Positions 50,883-59,338 of a stretch of DNA of 64,000 nt are shown one piece after another (within the stretch, counting starts at the first letter, position 1; each line of letters starts with the position of its first letter). A program made the translations under genes and the position numbers. The DNA comes from Rhodococcus yunnanensis NBRC 103083 (GTDB taxonomy: Bacteria > Actinomycetota > Actinomycetes > Mycobacteriales > Mycobacteriaceae). Under the pieces are notes generated by a model. It was not told the origin of the DNA. It worked only from the letters and a program-made list of their open reading frames with translations, and ran no database searches. Location of the stretch: assembly GCF_001895005.1 (NCBI RefSeq), contig NZ_BCXH01000003.1, positions 1-64,000 on the forward strand, read 5' to 3'.

Positions 50883-52448
50883 ATGACCACAGAAGTGAAG
50901 GATTCACCCGCAGCCAGCACACCGTCGTTCACTCTTCCTTGGTGGACCAGGGGCGACACCAATGCCTTCTTCGGGCTCGGTTTCAACATCCTCGTCAATG
51001 TGCTCACTCTGACGACGTTGAGTATCGTCGTCGTCGGCATCCCGGGCGATGACGTACTCGGTACGTTGCTGCCTGCGCTCGGCGTCGCGTTGATTCTGGG
51101 CAATCTCTACTACATGATGCTGGCACGTCGATTGGCCAAGCGCGAGAATCGGACCGACGTCACTGCGCTGCCTTACGGTCCGAGTGTTCCGCACATGTTC
51201 ATCGTCGTTTTCGTCGTGATGCTTCCGGTGTATCTGAACACCGGGGACGCAGTGCAGGCTTGGGCGGCGGGGCTGGCGTGGGCGTTCATGATCGGCATCA
51301 TCGTGATGATCGGTGCGTTCGTCGGGCCGTATATTCGCAGGATCACCCCGCGCGCGGCGATGCTCGGCACCCTCGCCGGAATTTCGATCACGTTCATCGC
51401 GATGCGTCCGGCGGCGCAGATGTGGGAAGCCGCGTGGATCGGGTTGCCCGTGCTCGCCATCATTCTGATCGGATTCTTCACCGATGTGAAGTTGCCGGGC
51501 AACATTCCCGTCGGGCTCGCGGCGTTGCTCGTCGGAACTGCGATCGGGTGGATCGGCGGGTACATGTCGGTGCCCGACGTCACCGAGGCAGCCGGCAACA
51601 TCGCTCTCGGCTTGCCGGATCTGCGCTTCGACCTGCTGTTCGACGGCCTGGGCAATCTCGCGCCCTTGCTCGCGACGGCGATACCGCTCGGCGTCTACAA
51701 CTTCACCGAGGCAATGAGCAATGTCGAAAGTGCCTCTGCAGCAGGCGACAACTACAACCTACGCAGCGTTCTTCTTGCCGATGGATTGGGCGCGATCATC
51801 GGTTCGGTATTCGGTTCTCCGTTCCCGCCTGCCGTCTATATCGGGCATCCGGGATGGAAGGATGCGGGCGGGCGCACCGGATATTCGCTTGCATCGGGCG
51901 TTGCGATCGGGTTGATGTGCTTCCTGGGTCTGTTCGGGGTGCTGGCAACGATATTGCCGATCCCCGCAATCGTGCCCATCCTGCTCTACATCGGGCTGCT
52001 GATCGGTGCGCAAGCGTTTCAGGCGGTTCCGAGGTTGCACGCTATCGCGGTCGTTGTGGCCTTGCTCCCGAATCTCGCGGAATGGGCTGTGGGACTGATC
52101 GACAATGCGCTCAGCGCCGCCGGAACATCGGCGGCAGAGGTAGGCAGTGAGGCTCTCGGTCAGGCGGGCGTTGTCTACGACGGGTTGAAGATGCTCGGTG
52201 AGGGAGCTGTCCTGGCGGGCTTGGTGCTCGGCACCATCGTCACTTTCATCCTGGACAAACGATTCCACGCTGCCGCGATCGCCAGTGCTGTCGGAGCGCT
52301 GCTGTGTTGGATCGGGCTGATTCATTCCCATGAAGTCGGGTGGGCGGCGAACCCGCAGGTTGCACTGGGGTATCTGCTGTTCGGACTCGTGTGCCTGGCG
52401 TACTCGCTGCTGCCGTCGGCGAAAGCCTCGGTCGAGTCCGTCCAGTAG
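50883..52448 (+). CDS. NCS2/AzgA-like purine or ureide permease
   Basis: A 521-residue membrane protein with about 12-13 hydrophobic segments. The N-terminus LPWWTRGDTNAFFGLGFNILVN and the TALPYGPSVPHMF motif resemble the NCS2/AzgA nucleobase transporter group, and GVYNFTEAMSNVESASAAGDNYN is the middle conserved helix region. The start lies eight bases after the isochorismatase stop. Context (AtzF-like amidase, biuret-hydrolase-like enzyme, GntR) points to import of biuret, a triazine-derived ureide or a purine-degradation product. The substrate is inferred only. Confidence 0.83.
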   Translation: MTTEVKDSPAASTPSFTLPWWTRGDTNAFFGLGFNILVNVLTLTTLSIVVVGIPGDDVLGTLLPALGVALILGNLYYMMLARRLAKRENRTDVTALPYGPSVPHMFIVVFVVMLPVYLNTGDAVQAWAAGLAWAFMIGIIVMIGAFVGPYIRRITPRAAMLGTLAGISITFIAMRPAAQMWEAAWIGLPVLAIILIGFFTDVKLPGNIPVGLAALLVGTAIGWIGGYMSVPDVTEAAGNIALGLPDLRFDLLFDGLGNLAPLLATAIPLGVYNFTEAMSNVESASAAGDNYNLRSVLLADGLGAIIGSVFGSPFPPAVYIGHPGWKDAGGRTGYSLASGVAIGLMCFLGLFGVLATILPIPAIVPILLYIGLLIGAQAFQAVPRLHAIAVVVALLPNLAEWAVGLIDNALSAAGTSAAEVGSEALGQAGVVYDGLKMLGEGAVLAGLVLGTIVTFILDKRFHAAAIASAVGALLCWIGLIHSHEVGWAANPQVALGYLLFGLVCLAYSLLPSAKASVESVQ

Positions 52449-52524
52449 GACTGCGCTTTCTCGAGGGAAATCTGATGGGTATGCGCGTTGCGTGCGTCAC
52501 CGACGAGCCGCGATAATCCACTCC

Positions 52525-53463
52525 ATGCGCTACAACCAGCTGGGTGAAACCGAACTGAAGGTGTCCGAAGTGTCGTTCGGCACCGCACCGCTAGGAGACA
52601 TGTTCGGATCGGCCGACGAAGACCAGGCGTTGGCTTCGGTGCGGCACGCGCTCGACTCCGGAATCAACTTCTTCGATTCGTCCCCGTATTACGGAGGCGG
52701 TCTGGCCGAAAAGCGGCTGGGTGTCGCGTTGGCGGGCCGGCGGGACGAGGTGATCGTCGGCACGAAGGCGGGCCGTTACGGCGACGCTGATTTCGACTTC
52801 TCACCCGAGCGTATCCGGGCGAGCGTGCACACCAGTCTCGAACTGCTCGGAACCGACTACGTCGATGTACTTCAGTTGCATGACATCGAATTCGTCACGC
52901 TCGACGCAGTCTTCGAGGATTCGTATGCCGAACTCGTGAAGTTGCGGGACGAAGGCAAGTGCCGCTACATCGGCATGACCGGATACCCGATGCAGACGTT
53001 GCAGCGCGCAGTCACCGAAACAGATCTCGACGTCATCCTGTCCTACGCGCATCACACGTTGCTCAACACCGAACTCGCCACCACCCTGAAGCCCGTCGCC
53101 GATGAACGTGGTGTCGGTGTGATCAATGCTGCCGCAGTGGGATTGGGACTGTTGACGCCCGGTGGCGTCAAACCGCACATTCCCGCCACGGACGAGATCA
53201 TCGCCGCTGCGGCCCGTGCGCGTGCGGTGGCCGCGGAGGCGGGCGCGGACATCTCCTATCTGGCGAATCAGTTCTCCCTACAACGCTCGGGTTGCCCGAC
53301 GACGGTCATCGGCACGACGAAGATCCATCATCTCGATTCCGCAATCCGCGCTGCGACCGAACCGATCGACCAGGACGTCCTCGATGCAGTCTTGGCCGTC
53401 ACCGCCGATGTCCGAAACGTGTCGTGGCAGAGCGGGTTGCCGGAGAACAACGGTCGCGCGTAG
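52525..53463 (+). CDS. aldo/keto reductase
   Basis: A 312-residue AKR. Features: MRYNQLGETELKVSEVSFGT, the active-site FFDSSPYYGGGLAEKRLG with Asp and Tyr, VGTKAGR with Lys, and LQLHDIE with His. It resembles L-fucose/L-galactose dehydrogenase-type AKRs. The ATG at 52525 is directly before the first beta strand; the open frame upstream overlaps the permease end and is not used. It is monocistronic, ends in a hairpin, and meets the NUDIX gene convergently. NADP-dependent carbonyl or sugar oxidation is likely; substrate unknown. Confidence 0.87.
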   Translation: MRYNQLGETELKVSEVSFGTAPLGDMFGSADEDQALASVRHALDSGINFFDSSPYYGGGLAEKRLGVALAGRRDEVIVGTKAGRYGDADFDFSPERIRASVHTSLELLGTDYVDVLQLHDIEFVTLDAVFEDSYAELVKLRDEGKCRYIGMTGYPMQTLQRAVTETDLDVILSYAHHTLLNTELATTLKPVADERGVGVINAAAVGLGLLTPGGVKPHIPATDEIIAAAARARAVAAEAGADISYLANQFSLQRSGCPTTVIGTTKIHHLDSAIRAATEPIDQDVLDAVLAVTADVRNVSWQSGLPENNGRA

Positions 53464-53471
53464 CGGCCGTT
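53449..53471. terminator. hairpin between AKR and NUDIX genes
   Basis: AACGGTCGC at 53449-53457 pairs with GCGGCCGTT at 53463-53471 (one G-U pair) around a 5-base loop that contains part of the AKR stop codon. It sits between two convergent genes. Confidence 0.5.
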
Positions 53472-53483
53472 CATGTAGCAGGG

Positions 53484-54128
53484 CTAAGAGGCGTCGCGCA
53501 GGATTCTCTCGCGTGCTCGCGACGCCATGTACCCGGCTGCACCCCAGAGCGTCCACGGCTGACCGGTCGATGCCTCGACAAGATCGATCGTCGGGGATTC
53601 GAAATAGCACTCCGCTTCGGTGCCGAGCCGCGTGTCGCGTCGATCCACTCGGTGGTAGGCGAGGGCCGGTTCGGTGGCGAACAAGTGGTCGAGCCGGAGG
53701 TACCCGATGCGCTCGACTTCGCGAGGCTCGGGGCGCGACACGTCGTAGAACGTCGGCGGCAGGTGGACGAGGAAACCGTCGACGATGAAACCGGATTCGG
53801 TGACCCAGCTGCCGAGGTGATCACCGACCCGATACTCCGGGTCGAACAGGTGTCCGAGGGTGTTCGACTCCTCGCAGAGTTCGCGCAACGCTGCGTCGGG
53901 CCCGGATTCGCCCGGTTCGACGGACCCGCCGAAGAGAACGACATCACCTGCGTGGGACATGCGATCCCCGTTGTGCCCGTTGATGCCGGCTCGGCGGGTA
54001 ACCGCCGTACACAGGCCCCACGTCGGAAAGTCGATCACGGGGAACGCCACGCTCGCGCGCCTACCCGGAACCGCAGTGACCCATTGGTCCCGGTCCTCGA
54101 GACTCACCCGCAACTCTCGCTCGGTCAT
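53484..54128 (-). CDS. NUDIX hydrolase domain protein
   Basis: A 214-residue protein with a NUDIX box FGGSVEPGESGPDAALREL followed by CEESN (region ~65-90). The N-terminal ~45 residues include ASVAFPVIDFPTWGL, and the tail reads TGQPWTLWGAAGYMASRARE. The start at 54128 is 15 bases after the phosphoribosyltransferase stop on the same strand, so it is the last gene of a three-gene nucleotide operon. It may remove a damaged or excess nucleotide; substrate unknown. Confidence 0.8.
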   Translation of the reverse strand: MTERELRVSLEDRDQWVTAVPGRRASVAFPVIDFPTWGLCTAVTRRAGINGHNGDRMSHAGDVVLFGGSVEPGESGPDAALRELCEESNTLGHLFDPEYRVGDHLGSWVTESGFIVDGFLVHLPPTFYDVSRPEPREVERIGYLRLDHLFATEPALAYHRVDRRDTRLGTEAECYFESPTIDLVEASTGQPWTLWGAAGYMASRARERILRDAS

Positions 54129-54143
54129 GGCCGCGATGGTATT

Positions 54144-54677
54144 TCAGCGGAGAGTCGAATCCAGAATGTCCTTGGTCAGTACAGATCGAATCGACACGCC
54201 AAGACCGGTTAGTGCGGCGGCGCCGTCCGTGGATCTGTCGATCGCACATACGACGTGCGCAACGTGCGCGTTCTGCTCTCTGAGCGCAATGGTGGCGTCG
54301 CGAACAGCCCCACCGGTGGTGATCACGTCCTCGACGAGAGTGACATGCTTGCGAGCTGTATCGGCCCCTTCTGCCAGCCTGCGGGTGCCGTACTTCTTCG
54401 CTTCCTTTCGCACGAACACCGTTGGGATGCCGGTGACTTGACTGAGCACCGTGGCCAGCGGCACCCCGCCCAATTCGAGGCCACCGAGTAGATCGGTGTC
54501 GGCAGGGACCAGTGGGATCATCAGTTCGACGACGCGGCGCAGGAGTGCCGGATCGGACTCGAACAGGTACTTGTCGAAGTACTCGGTAGCCGTGATGCCG
54601 GACCGGAGGATGAATTCACCCTGCAGTCTGCATTTTCTGTCGATTGCTTCGGCGAGGTTTCGCAATTCGTCGTCCAC
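54144..54677 (-). CDS. orotate phosphoribosyltransferase-like protein
   Basis: A 177-residue type I phosphoribosyltransferase. The PRPP-binding motif is LVEDVITTGGAV, with acidic pair and Thr-Thr-Gly loop. FVRKEAKKYGTRRLAEG supplies the OPRT-type Lys loop. GGLELGGVPLATVLS is the PPi-loop region. The start is GTG at 54677 with AGGAT in front; the open frame beyond overlaps the kinase gene and is not used. It lies 14 bases after a uridine-kinase-like gene. It could be a salvage enzyme for a modified pyrimidine rather than the main PyrE. Confidence 0.82.
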   Translation of the reverse strand: MDDELRNLAEAIDRKCRLQGEFILRSGITATEYFDKYLFESDPALLRRVVELMIPLVPADTDLLGGLELGGVPLATVLSQVTGIPTVFVRKEAKKYGTRRLAEGADTARKHVTLVEDVITTGGAVRDATIALREQNAHVAHVVCAIDRSTDGAAALTGLGVSIRSVLTKDILDSTLR

Positions 54678-54691
54678 GCCGGAGATCCTAC

Positions 54692-55375
54692 TTACCGAGT
54701 AGAGCGTCGAGGAAAAGAACGGTACGTGGATGAAGGGGGTTTCCTGGCGATGAATGGGCGACCGAAATCGGAATTGTCCACCGTGACCGAGGCCCGCTCC
54801 CACGGGTGTACGAGTGAGAAATACAGCTCCTGACCGCCGACATAACGACGAGTGGTCTTGTGCTGGGGATCCGGGTGGGTGCCGTCCCGTAGTGCCAGGC
54901 GTCGTACGGATTCTGTGAACGGGACGTCGAGAAAGATGGAGAAATCCCAATAGTCGATCAGTTCGTGGCGATGCAGAAACAACCCTTCGATCAGCACGAT
55001 TGCGTCGGACGGCGCTTGTAGCGGGACAGGGTGGACCTCTGTGTCGCTGGCGAGGTCGAAGGAAGCCTGGCGATACCAGCCGTCGCCGCCCATTCGCAAC
55101 GGAAGTACAGCGTCCGAGATGAAAGAGTCGTAGTCGTACAGATCGAGCCAATGTGCTTCAGGTGACCAGCGTCCTCGTGCGTTGCGAATCGCCGCAGGGT
55201 TGAGAAAGTCGTCCACGTGCACGATGACGACTGGGCGGCCTTGAATGTGTTCCGACAGTGTGGCCGTGAAGGTACTTTTTCCGCTGCCGTCGACACCGTC
55301 CACCGCCACCAGCGCTCGGCCTGGCCCAACGCTGTCGACTATCGACTCAGCGATCTCTGTGAATAAGGGGTGCAC
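54692..55375 (-). CDS. uridine kinase-like P-loop protein
   Basis: A 227-residue P-loop kinase of the uridine kinase/phosphoribulokinase group. Walker A is AVDGVDGSGKSTF near residues 24-36. VIVHVDDFLNP is the substrate-side Asp motif, and IEGLFLHRHEL is the Walker-B-like region. It is the first gene of a kinase - phosphoribosyltransferase - NUDIX operon. It may phosphorylate a nucleoside, or a related ribose substrate, for salvage. The last ~20 residues are Ser/Arg-rich. It is divergent from the alcohol dehydrogenase gene, 250 bases away. Confidence 0.82.
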   Translation of the reverse strand: MHPLFTEIAESIVDSVGPGRALVAVDGVDGSGKSTFTATLSEHIQGRPVVIVHVDDFLNPAAIRNARGRWSPEAHWLDLYDYDSFISDAVLPLRMGGDGWYRQASFDLASDTEVHPVPLQAPSDAIVLIEGLFLHRHELIDYWDFSIFLDVPFTESVRRLALRDGTHPDPQHKTTRRYVGGQELYFSLVHPWERASVTVDNSDFGRPFIARKPPSSTYRSFPRRSTR

Positions 55376-55625
55376 TCAGAGAGCATGCCCCACAGAATTC
55401 GGAATGCGTGGGATCGGTACGGCCAGTTGGCGCATCAACCGGGGTAGAGCTCGAAAAGCAACGCAGCACCGGGGTAAGAACTCCGCACACCGGTTCGGAC
55501 GGCAGAGGGTGGGCACATAGTGCCGTGTGCGCGTTTCGGCAACAACTGTGCGCGGAGCGGCAAGTTTTCGGAGTACTTCCCGGGCCAAGCTATGACCCAG
55601 GACACACTCCGAAAGAAGGTCAGAC

Positions 55626-56738
55626 GTGACATTGCAAGCAGCAATTCTCTGGGAAGCCGGTCAGGACTGGAAGATCGAGGACTTGGTTCTCGACGCCCCG
55701 AAGTACGGCGAAGTGAAGGTCGAGTTGGCGGCATCGGGGCTGTGCCACTCCGATGAGCACGTGCGCGACGGCAGTGTGCCGGTCGGACTGCTGCCGTTCA
55801 TCGGCGGACACGAGGGTGCGGGCATCGTGACCGAGATCGGTCCTGGCGTCACGTCCGTCGAGGTCGGTGATCATGTCGCACTCGGCTTCATCCCGGCATG
55901 TGGGCGATGCCGGGCCTGCGCGAACGGTCAGTCCAGCATTTGCGACCTCGGTGCCCACCTGCTCGAGGGATACCAGGTCAGCGACGGCACCGCACGGCAC
56001 CACGTCCGCGGACAGGACGCAGGCATCCAGTGCTTGCTCGGCACGTTCGCGCCGCAGACCGTCGTCAACGAAGCCTCGTGCGTCAAGATCACCACCGACA
56101 TTCCCCTCGACAAGGCTGCGCTCGTCGGCTGCGGCGTCACCACCGGCTGGGGATCGGCCGTCTATGCCGCCGGGGTCTCCGCAGGCGAAACCGTCGTCAT
56201 CCTCGGTATGGGCGGCGTGGGCTGCGGCGCGGTCCAGGGCGCAGCACTGGCAGGCGCACGCCACGTCGTCGTGGTCGATCCGTCCCCGTTCAAACGGGAG
56301 CAGGCCAAGATCTTCGGTGCGACGCACACAGCAGCGAGCATCGACGAGGCCTTGCCGCTGGTATCCGACCTGACGTGGGGAGCGCTGGCCGACAAGGTGC
56401 TCATCACCATCGACGTTGCGAGCGGTGCGATCATTGCCCCCGCGATGAGTCTCGTCGCCAAAGGTGGTACTTGCGTGAATGTTTCGGTCGGTGACATCAC
56501 ACAGACCGATGTGTCGCTCAGCTTGTTCGACCTCACCGCGATGCGCAAGACGCTCAAGGGCGCGTGGTTCGGCAACGCCAACATTCGCTTCGACATCCCG
56601 CATCTGCTGCGCCTCTACATGGAAGGTCAGCTCAAACTCGACGAGATGATCACGCGCACATACGCACTCGATCAGGTCAACGACGGCTACGAGGCCATGC
56701 GCAACGCCGAGAACGTCCGCGGACTCATTCTGTACTAG
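55626..56738 (+). CDS. NDMA-dependent alcohol dehydrogenase (zinc type, mycofactocin-linked family)
   Basis: A 370-residue zinc alcohol dehydrogenase. Catalytic zinc ligands are in GLCHSDEH and GGHEGAG. The structural zinc site is CGRCRACANGQSSIC. The Rossmann motif is VILGMGGVGCGAVQGA. The pattern matches the NDMA-dependent ADH group of actinobacteria, whose NAD is held tightly and which is thought to use mycofactocin as redox partner. The start is GTG at 55626 with GAAGG in front. It forms an operon with the aldehyde dehydrogenase 14 bases downstream and lies beside the phenylacetate genes. No mycofactocin genes occur in the window. Confidence 0.85.
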   Translation: MTLQAAILWEAGQDWKIEDLVLDAPKYGEVKVELAASGLCHSDEHVRDGSVPVGLLPFIGGHEGAGIVTEIGPGVTSVEVGDHVALGFIPACGRCRACANGQSSICDLGAHLLEGYQVSDGTARHHVRGQDAGIQCLLGTFAPQTVVNEASCVKITTDIPLDKAALVGCGVTTGWGSAVYAAGVSAGETVVILGMGGVGCGAVQGAALAGARHVVVVDPSPFKREQAKIFGATHTAASIDEALPLVSDLTWGALADKVLITIDVASGAIIAPAMSLVAKGGTCVNVSVGDITQTDVSLSLFDLTAMRKTLKGAWFGNANIRFDIPHLLRLYMEGQLKLDEMITRTYALDQVNDGYEAMRNAENVRGLILY

Positions 56739-56752
56739 AGAGGCTTCTTTCG

Positions 56753-58225
56753 ATGACTGCAGTACTCACGACCCTTCCCGTCGACACCGCGACCCAGCTG
56801 TTCGTTGCCGGACACTGGCAGGGCGCGTCCGATGGTGGCACCTTCACCGACCTGAATCCGACGACGGGGCAACCCCTCGTCGACGTCTCCTCCGCGACTG
56901 CACAGGACGTCGACGCCGCAGTGCGCGCAGCCAGGGCTCAGTTGAGCGGCGAGTGGGCCTCGACCCCCGGTGCGGTGCGCGGAAAGCTGTTGAACCGCAT
57001 CGCCGATCTCATCGAACGTGACGGCGACCTACTCGCTCGCCTCGAAGCCCACGACGTCGGCAAGCCGGTCGGCCAACCTGCCATGCTCGACATCCCCAAT
57101 GCGGCAGCCACCTTCCGTCACTTCGCGGGATGGGCAGACAAGATCACCGGTAGCTCGATCCCGACTGCGGGTTACTTCGGACAGCCGACGCACTCGTACA
57201 CCGTGCGTGAGCCCGTCGGGGTCATCGGCGCGATCATCCCCTGGAACACCCCGCTGATGATCGCGGCGTGGAAGTTGGCCCCCGCCTTGGCCGCCGGCAA
57301 CACACTCGTCGTGAAGCCGCCGGAGGACGCGCCGTTGTCGATCCTGCATCTGGCGCGATTGATCGACGAGGCCGGGGCGCCTGCTGGCGTCGTGAATGTC
57401 GTTCCAGGACTGGGCGACGTGACCGGCGACGCGCTCGTCGGACATCCCGACGTCGACAAGATCAGCTTCACCGGAAGCCCACGCGTCGGGCGGATCATCG
57501 CACAGAAGGCGGCCGATACGTTCAAGAGAACCACGCTGGAGCTCGGCGGAAAGTCACCGCAGATCATTCTCGAGGACGCCGACCTGGATGCTGCGATCAA
57601 CGGCACTGCGATGGGCTTGTTCTTCAACCAGGGTCAGGTGTGTGCGGCGGGAACCCGTGTGTTGGTGCATCGTTCGCTCTACTCGCAGGTGGTCGACGGC
57701 CTGTCCGCTGCAGCGTCGGCGCAGGTGCTCGGAGATCCGTTCGATCCGGCGACCACTATGGGTGCGCTGGTCAACGCCAAGCAGCGCGACTCGGTTCTGG
57801 GATACATCCAGGCGGGCCGTGACGGAGGTGCACGTGTCGCTGCGGGCGGCGGAGCTCCGGATCGTGACGGATTCTTCGTGGAGCCTACCATCTTCGCCGA
57901 TGCGCACAACGACATGAAGATAGCTCAGGAAGAGATCTTCGGTCCCGTCGGGACGGTCATTCCGTTCGATACTCCCGAAGAGGCGATCAGTATCGCCAAC
58001 GCCACGGATTACGGTCTGGCTGCATCGATCTGGACGCGCGATGTGTCCAGGGCGCACTCACTTGCGGCGCAGGTCCGCTCCGGTGCCGTGTGGGTCAATG
58101 GTTGGGCCGCAATCGATCCCGCGCTCCCGTGGGGCGGCATGAAGACAAGCGGTACGGGTCGCGAACTCGGCTGGGCCGGCATCGAGGCCAACACCGAGGA
58201 GAAGGTCGTCACGATCGTTCTGTAG
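56753..58225 (+). CDS. aldehyde dehydrogenase
   Basis: A 490-residue NAD(P)-dependent aldehyde dehydrogenase. The catalytic Glu is in LELGGKSPQIIL and the nucleophile Cys in FFNQGQVCAAGTRVLV. The cofactor region IIPWNTPLMIAAWKLAPALAAGNT is also clear. The ATG at 56753 follows AGAGAGG, 14 bases after the alcohol dehydrogenase. Together they would turn a primary alcohol into an acid. Next to paa genes, 2-phenylethanol to phenylacetate is an attractive but unproven pathway. Followed by the triple 61-bp palindromic repeat. Confidence 0.9.
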   Translation: MTAVLTTLPVDTATQLFVAGHWQGASDGGTFTDLNPTTGQPLVDVSSATAQDVDAAVRAARAQLSGEWASTPGAVRGKLLNRIADLIERDGDLLARLEAHDVGKPVGQPAMLDIPNAAATFRHFAGWADKITGSSIPTAGYFGQPTHSYTVREPVGVIGAIIPWNTPLMIAAWKLAPALAAGNTLVVKPPEDAPLSILHLARLIDEAGAPAGVVNVVPGLGDVTGDALVGHPDVDKISFTGSPRVGRIIAQKAADTFKRTTLELGGKSPQIILEDADLDAAINGTAMGLFFNQGQVCAAGTRVLVHRSLYSQVVDGLSAAASAQVLGDPFDPATTMGALVNAKQRDSVLGYIQAGRDGGARVAAGGGAPDRDGFFVEPTIFADAHNDMKIAQEEIFGPVGTVIPFDTPEEAISIANATDYGLAASIWTRDVSRAHSLAAQVRSGAVWVNGWAAIDPALPWGGMKTSGTGRELGWAGIEANTEEKVVTIVL

Positions 58226-58254
58226 TCCCCGCCGCTCCCCGACGCCCCCTCGTT

Positions 58255-58400
58255 ACGCAAACGCACGTGCGTTTGCGTCGCGGGGGGCGGAGATGGCTGG
58301 TCGGGCCCCGTTCATACGCAAATGCACGTGCGTTTGCGTGGCGGGGGGCGGAGATGGCTGGTCGGGCCCAGTTCCTACGCAAATGCACGTGCGTTTGCGT
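58255..58400. repeat. three 61-bp tandem repeats, each with a 24-bp palindrome
   Basis: Palindromes at 58255-58278, 58316-58339 and 58377-58400 have arms ACGCAAAYGCAC and GTGCGTTTGCGT; the first is perfect, and the others have one mismatch. The spacer between them (about 37 bases) contains GGCGGGGGGCGGAGATGGCTG and is nearly identical between copies. The array lies between convergent ALDH (plus) and AraC (minus) genes, so it could act as a bidirectional terminator or a protein-binding array. No insertion-sequence ends were seen. Confidence 0.85.
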
Positions 58401-58422
58401 GGCGGGGGGTAGGCGGGGGTAC

Positions 58423-59328
58423 TCAGGAAGCGGCGAGTCGGGCACTTCGAGGCGACATTCCGTACGCCTCCTTGAACGCCCGCGAGAAATGGGCCGAGTC
58501 GACGAGACCGTAACGAGCACAGATGGTCCCGATGCTCTCGCGTGCCAAGCGTGGATCCTCCAGGTCACGCCGGCAACACTCGAGCCGGCGGGACCTGATC
58601 CATGCCGCAACCCCGACGCCCTCGACTTCGAACAACTTCTGCAGGTAAATAGGCGAAATATGCTGTGCTGCAGCGACCATCGAGGTGTTGAGGCCCGGAT
58701 CGTGCAGAGTGTTCTCGATGAACGACTGCGCCCCTGCCAGAATCACCGCACCGGGGGAGTGGTTCTCGTGCGGTGCGCGCTCGTCCAATGCCGCACTGAC
58801 GAGATCGAGGACTGCATCCTCGAACATCGGTGATGACGACGACAAGCCGTCGGACAGGCCCTTGCGCAGCCCGGACAGGAATGGGGAGACGAGCGCACCG
58901 ACCCCGTCGTCGCCCTTGATGCGCAGTGCGGACACCTGCGCCAGGTCGTTCGGCCGGAGCTTGAGCGCCGCACGCGGAAACATGAGGACGAACATGGCGA
59001 ACTCGCCGTCGAAATGCAGGGCGTACGGTTCGCTGGTGTCGTAAACGGCGAAATCGCCCGGCTCGAGCACCGCCTCGCGTTCACGCTGTACGACGACGCC
59101 GCGCCCGCGGAGCTGCACACCGACCTTCACCAGTCCCGGGTCGCTCCGACGGATCACCGCAGGGGTCCTACGGACATCGACGCAATGGCCGGACACCTCG
59201 CTGATGTGCAAGGACCCCACCGAGCCGGATCTCAACCCGCCGTCGAAGAAGCTGTCGGGCGCCGAAGAGGAGGCGTCGAGCGGCACGAATGCCGCGGACA
59301 CCTCCTCACGCCACCGTTCGAACTGCAA
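58423..59328 (-). CDS. AraC family transcriptional regulator
   Basis: A 301-residue regulator with an N-terminal cupin-like AraC-binding-2 domain (~10-190) and a C-terminal double helix-turn-helix domain (MVAAAQHISPIYLQKLFEVE and GTICARYGLVDSAHFSRAFKE). The start is TTG at 59328, supported by a GAGGTGA ribosome-binding site and by lying 10 bases after the paaK stop; a GTG further downstream has no spacing for its ribosome-binding site. It is the last gene of the paa operon, so it is probably produced together with the pathway and acts as its activator, or as that of the alcohol dehydrogenase/aldehyde dehydrogenase pair (inference). Confidence 0.85.
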   Translation of the reverse strand: MQFERWREEVSAAFVPLDASSSAPDSFFDGGLRSGSVGSLHISEVSGHCVDVRRTPAVIRRSDPGLVKVGVQLRGRGVVVQREREAVLEPGDFAVYDTSEPYALHFDGEFAMFVLMFPRAALKLRPNDLAQVSALRIKGDDGVGALVSPFLSGLRKGLSDGLSSSSPMFEDAVLDLVSAALDERAPHENHSPGAVILAGAQSFIENTLHDPGLNTSMVAAAQHISPIYLQKLFEVEGVGVAAWIRSRRLECCRRDLEDPRLARESIGTICARYGLVDSAHFSRAFKEAYGMSPRSARLAAS

Positions 59329-59338
59329 TCAGCTCACC

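Noticed and set aside
58255..58400. Regular repeats considered as a small CRISPR array
   Set aside because: The spacers are nearly identical to each other and the repeats are palindromic. No cas genes are nearby. This is tandem duplication, not CRISPR.
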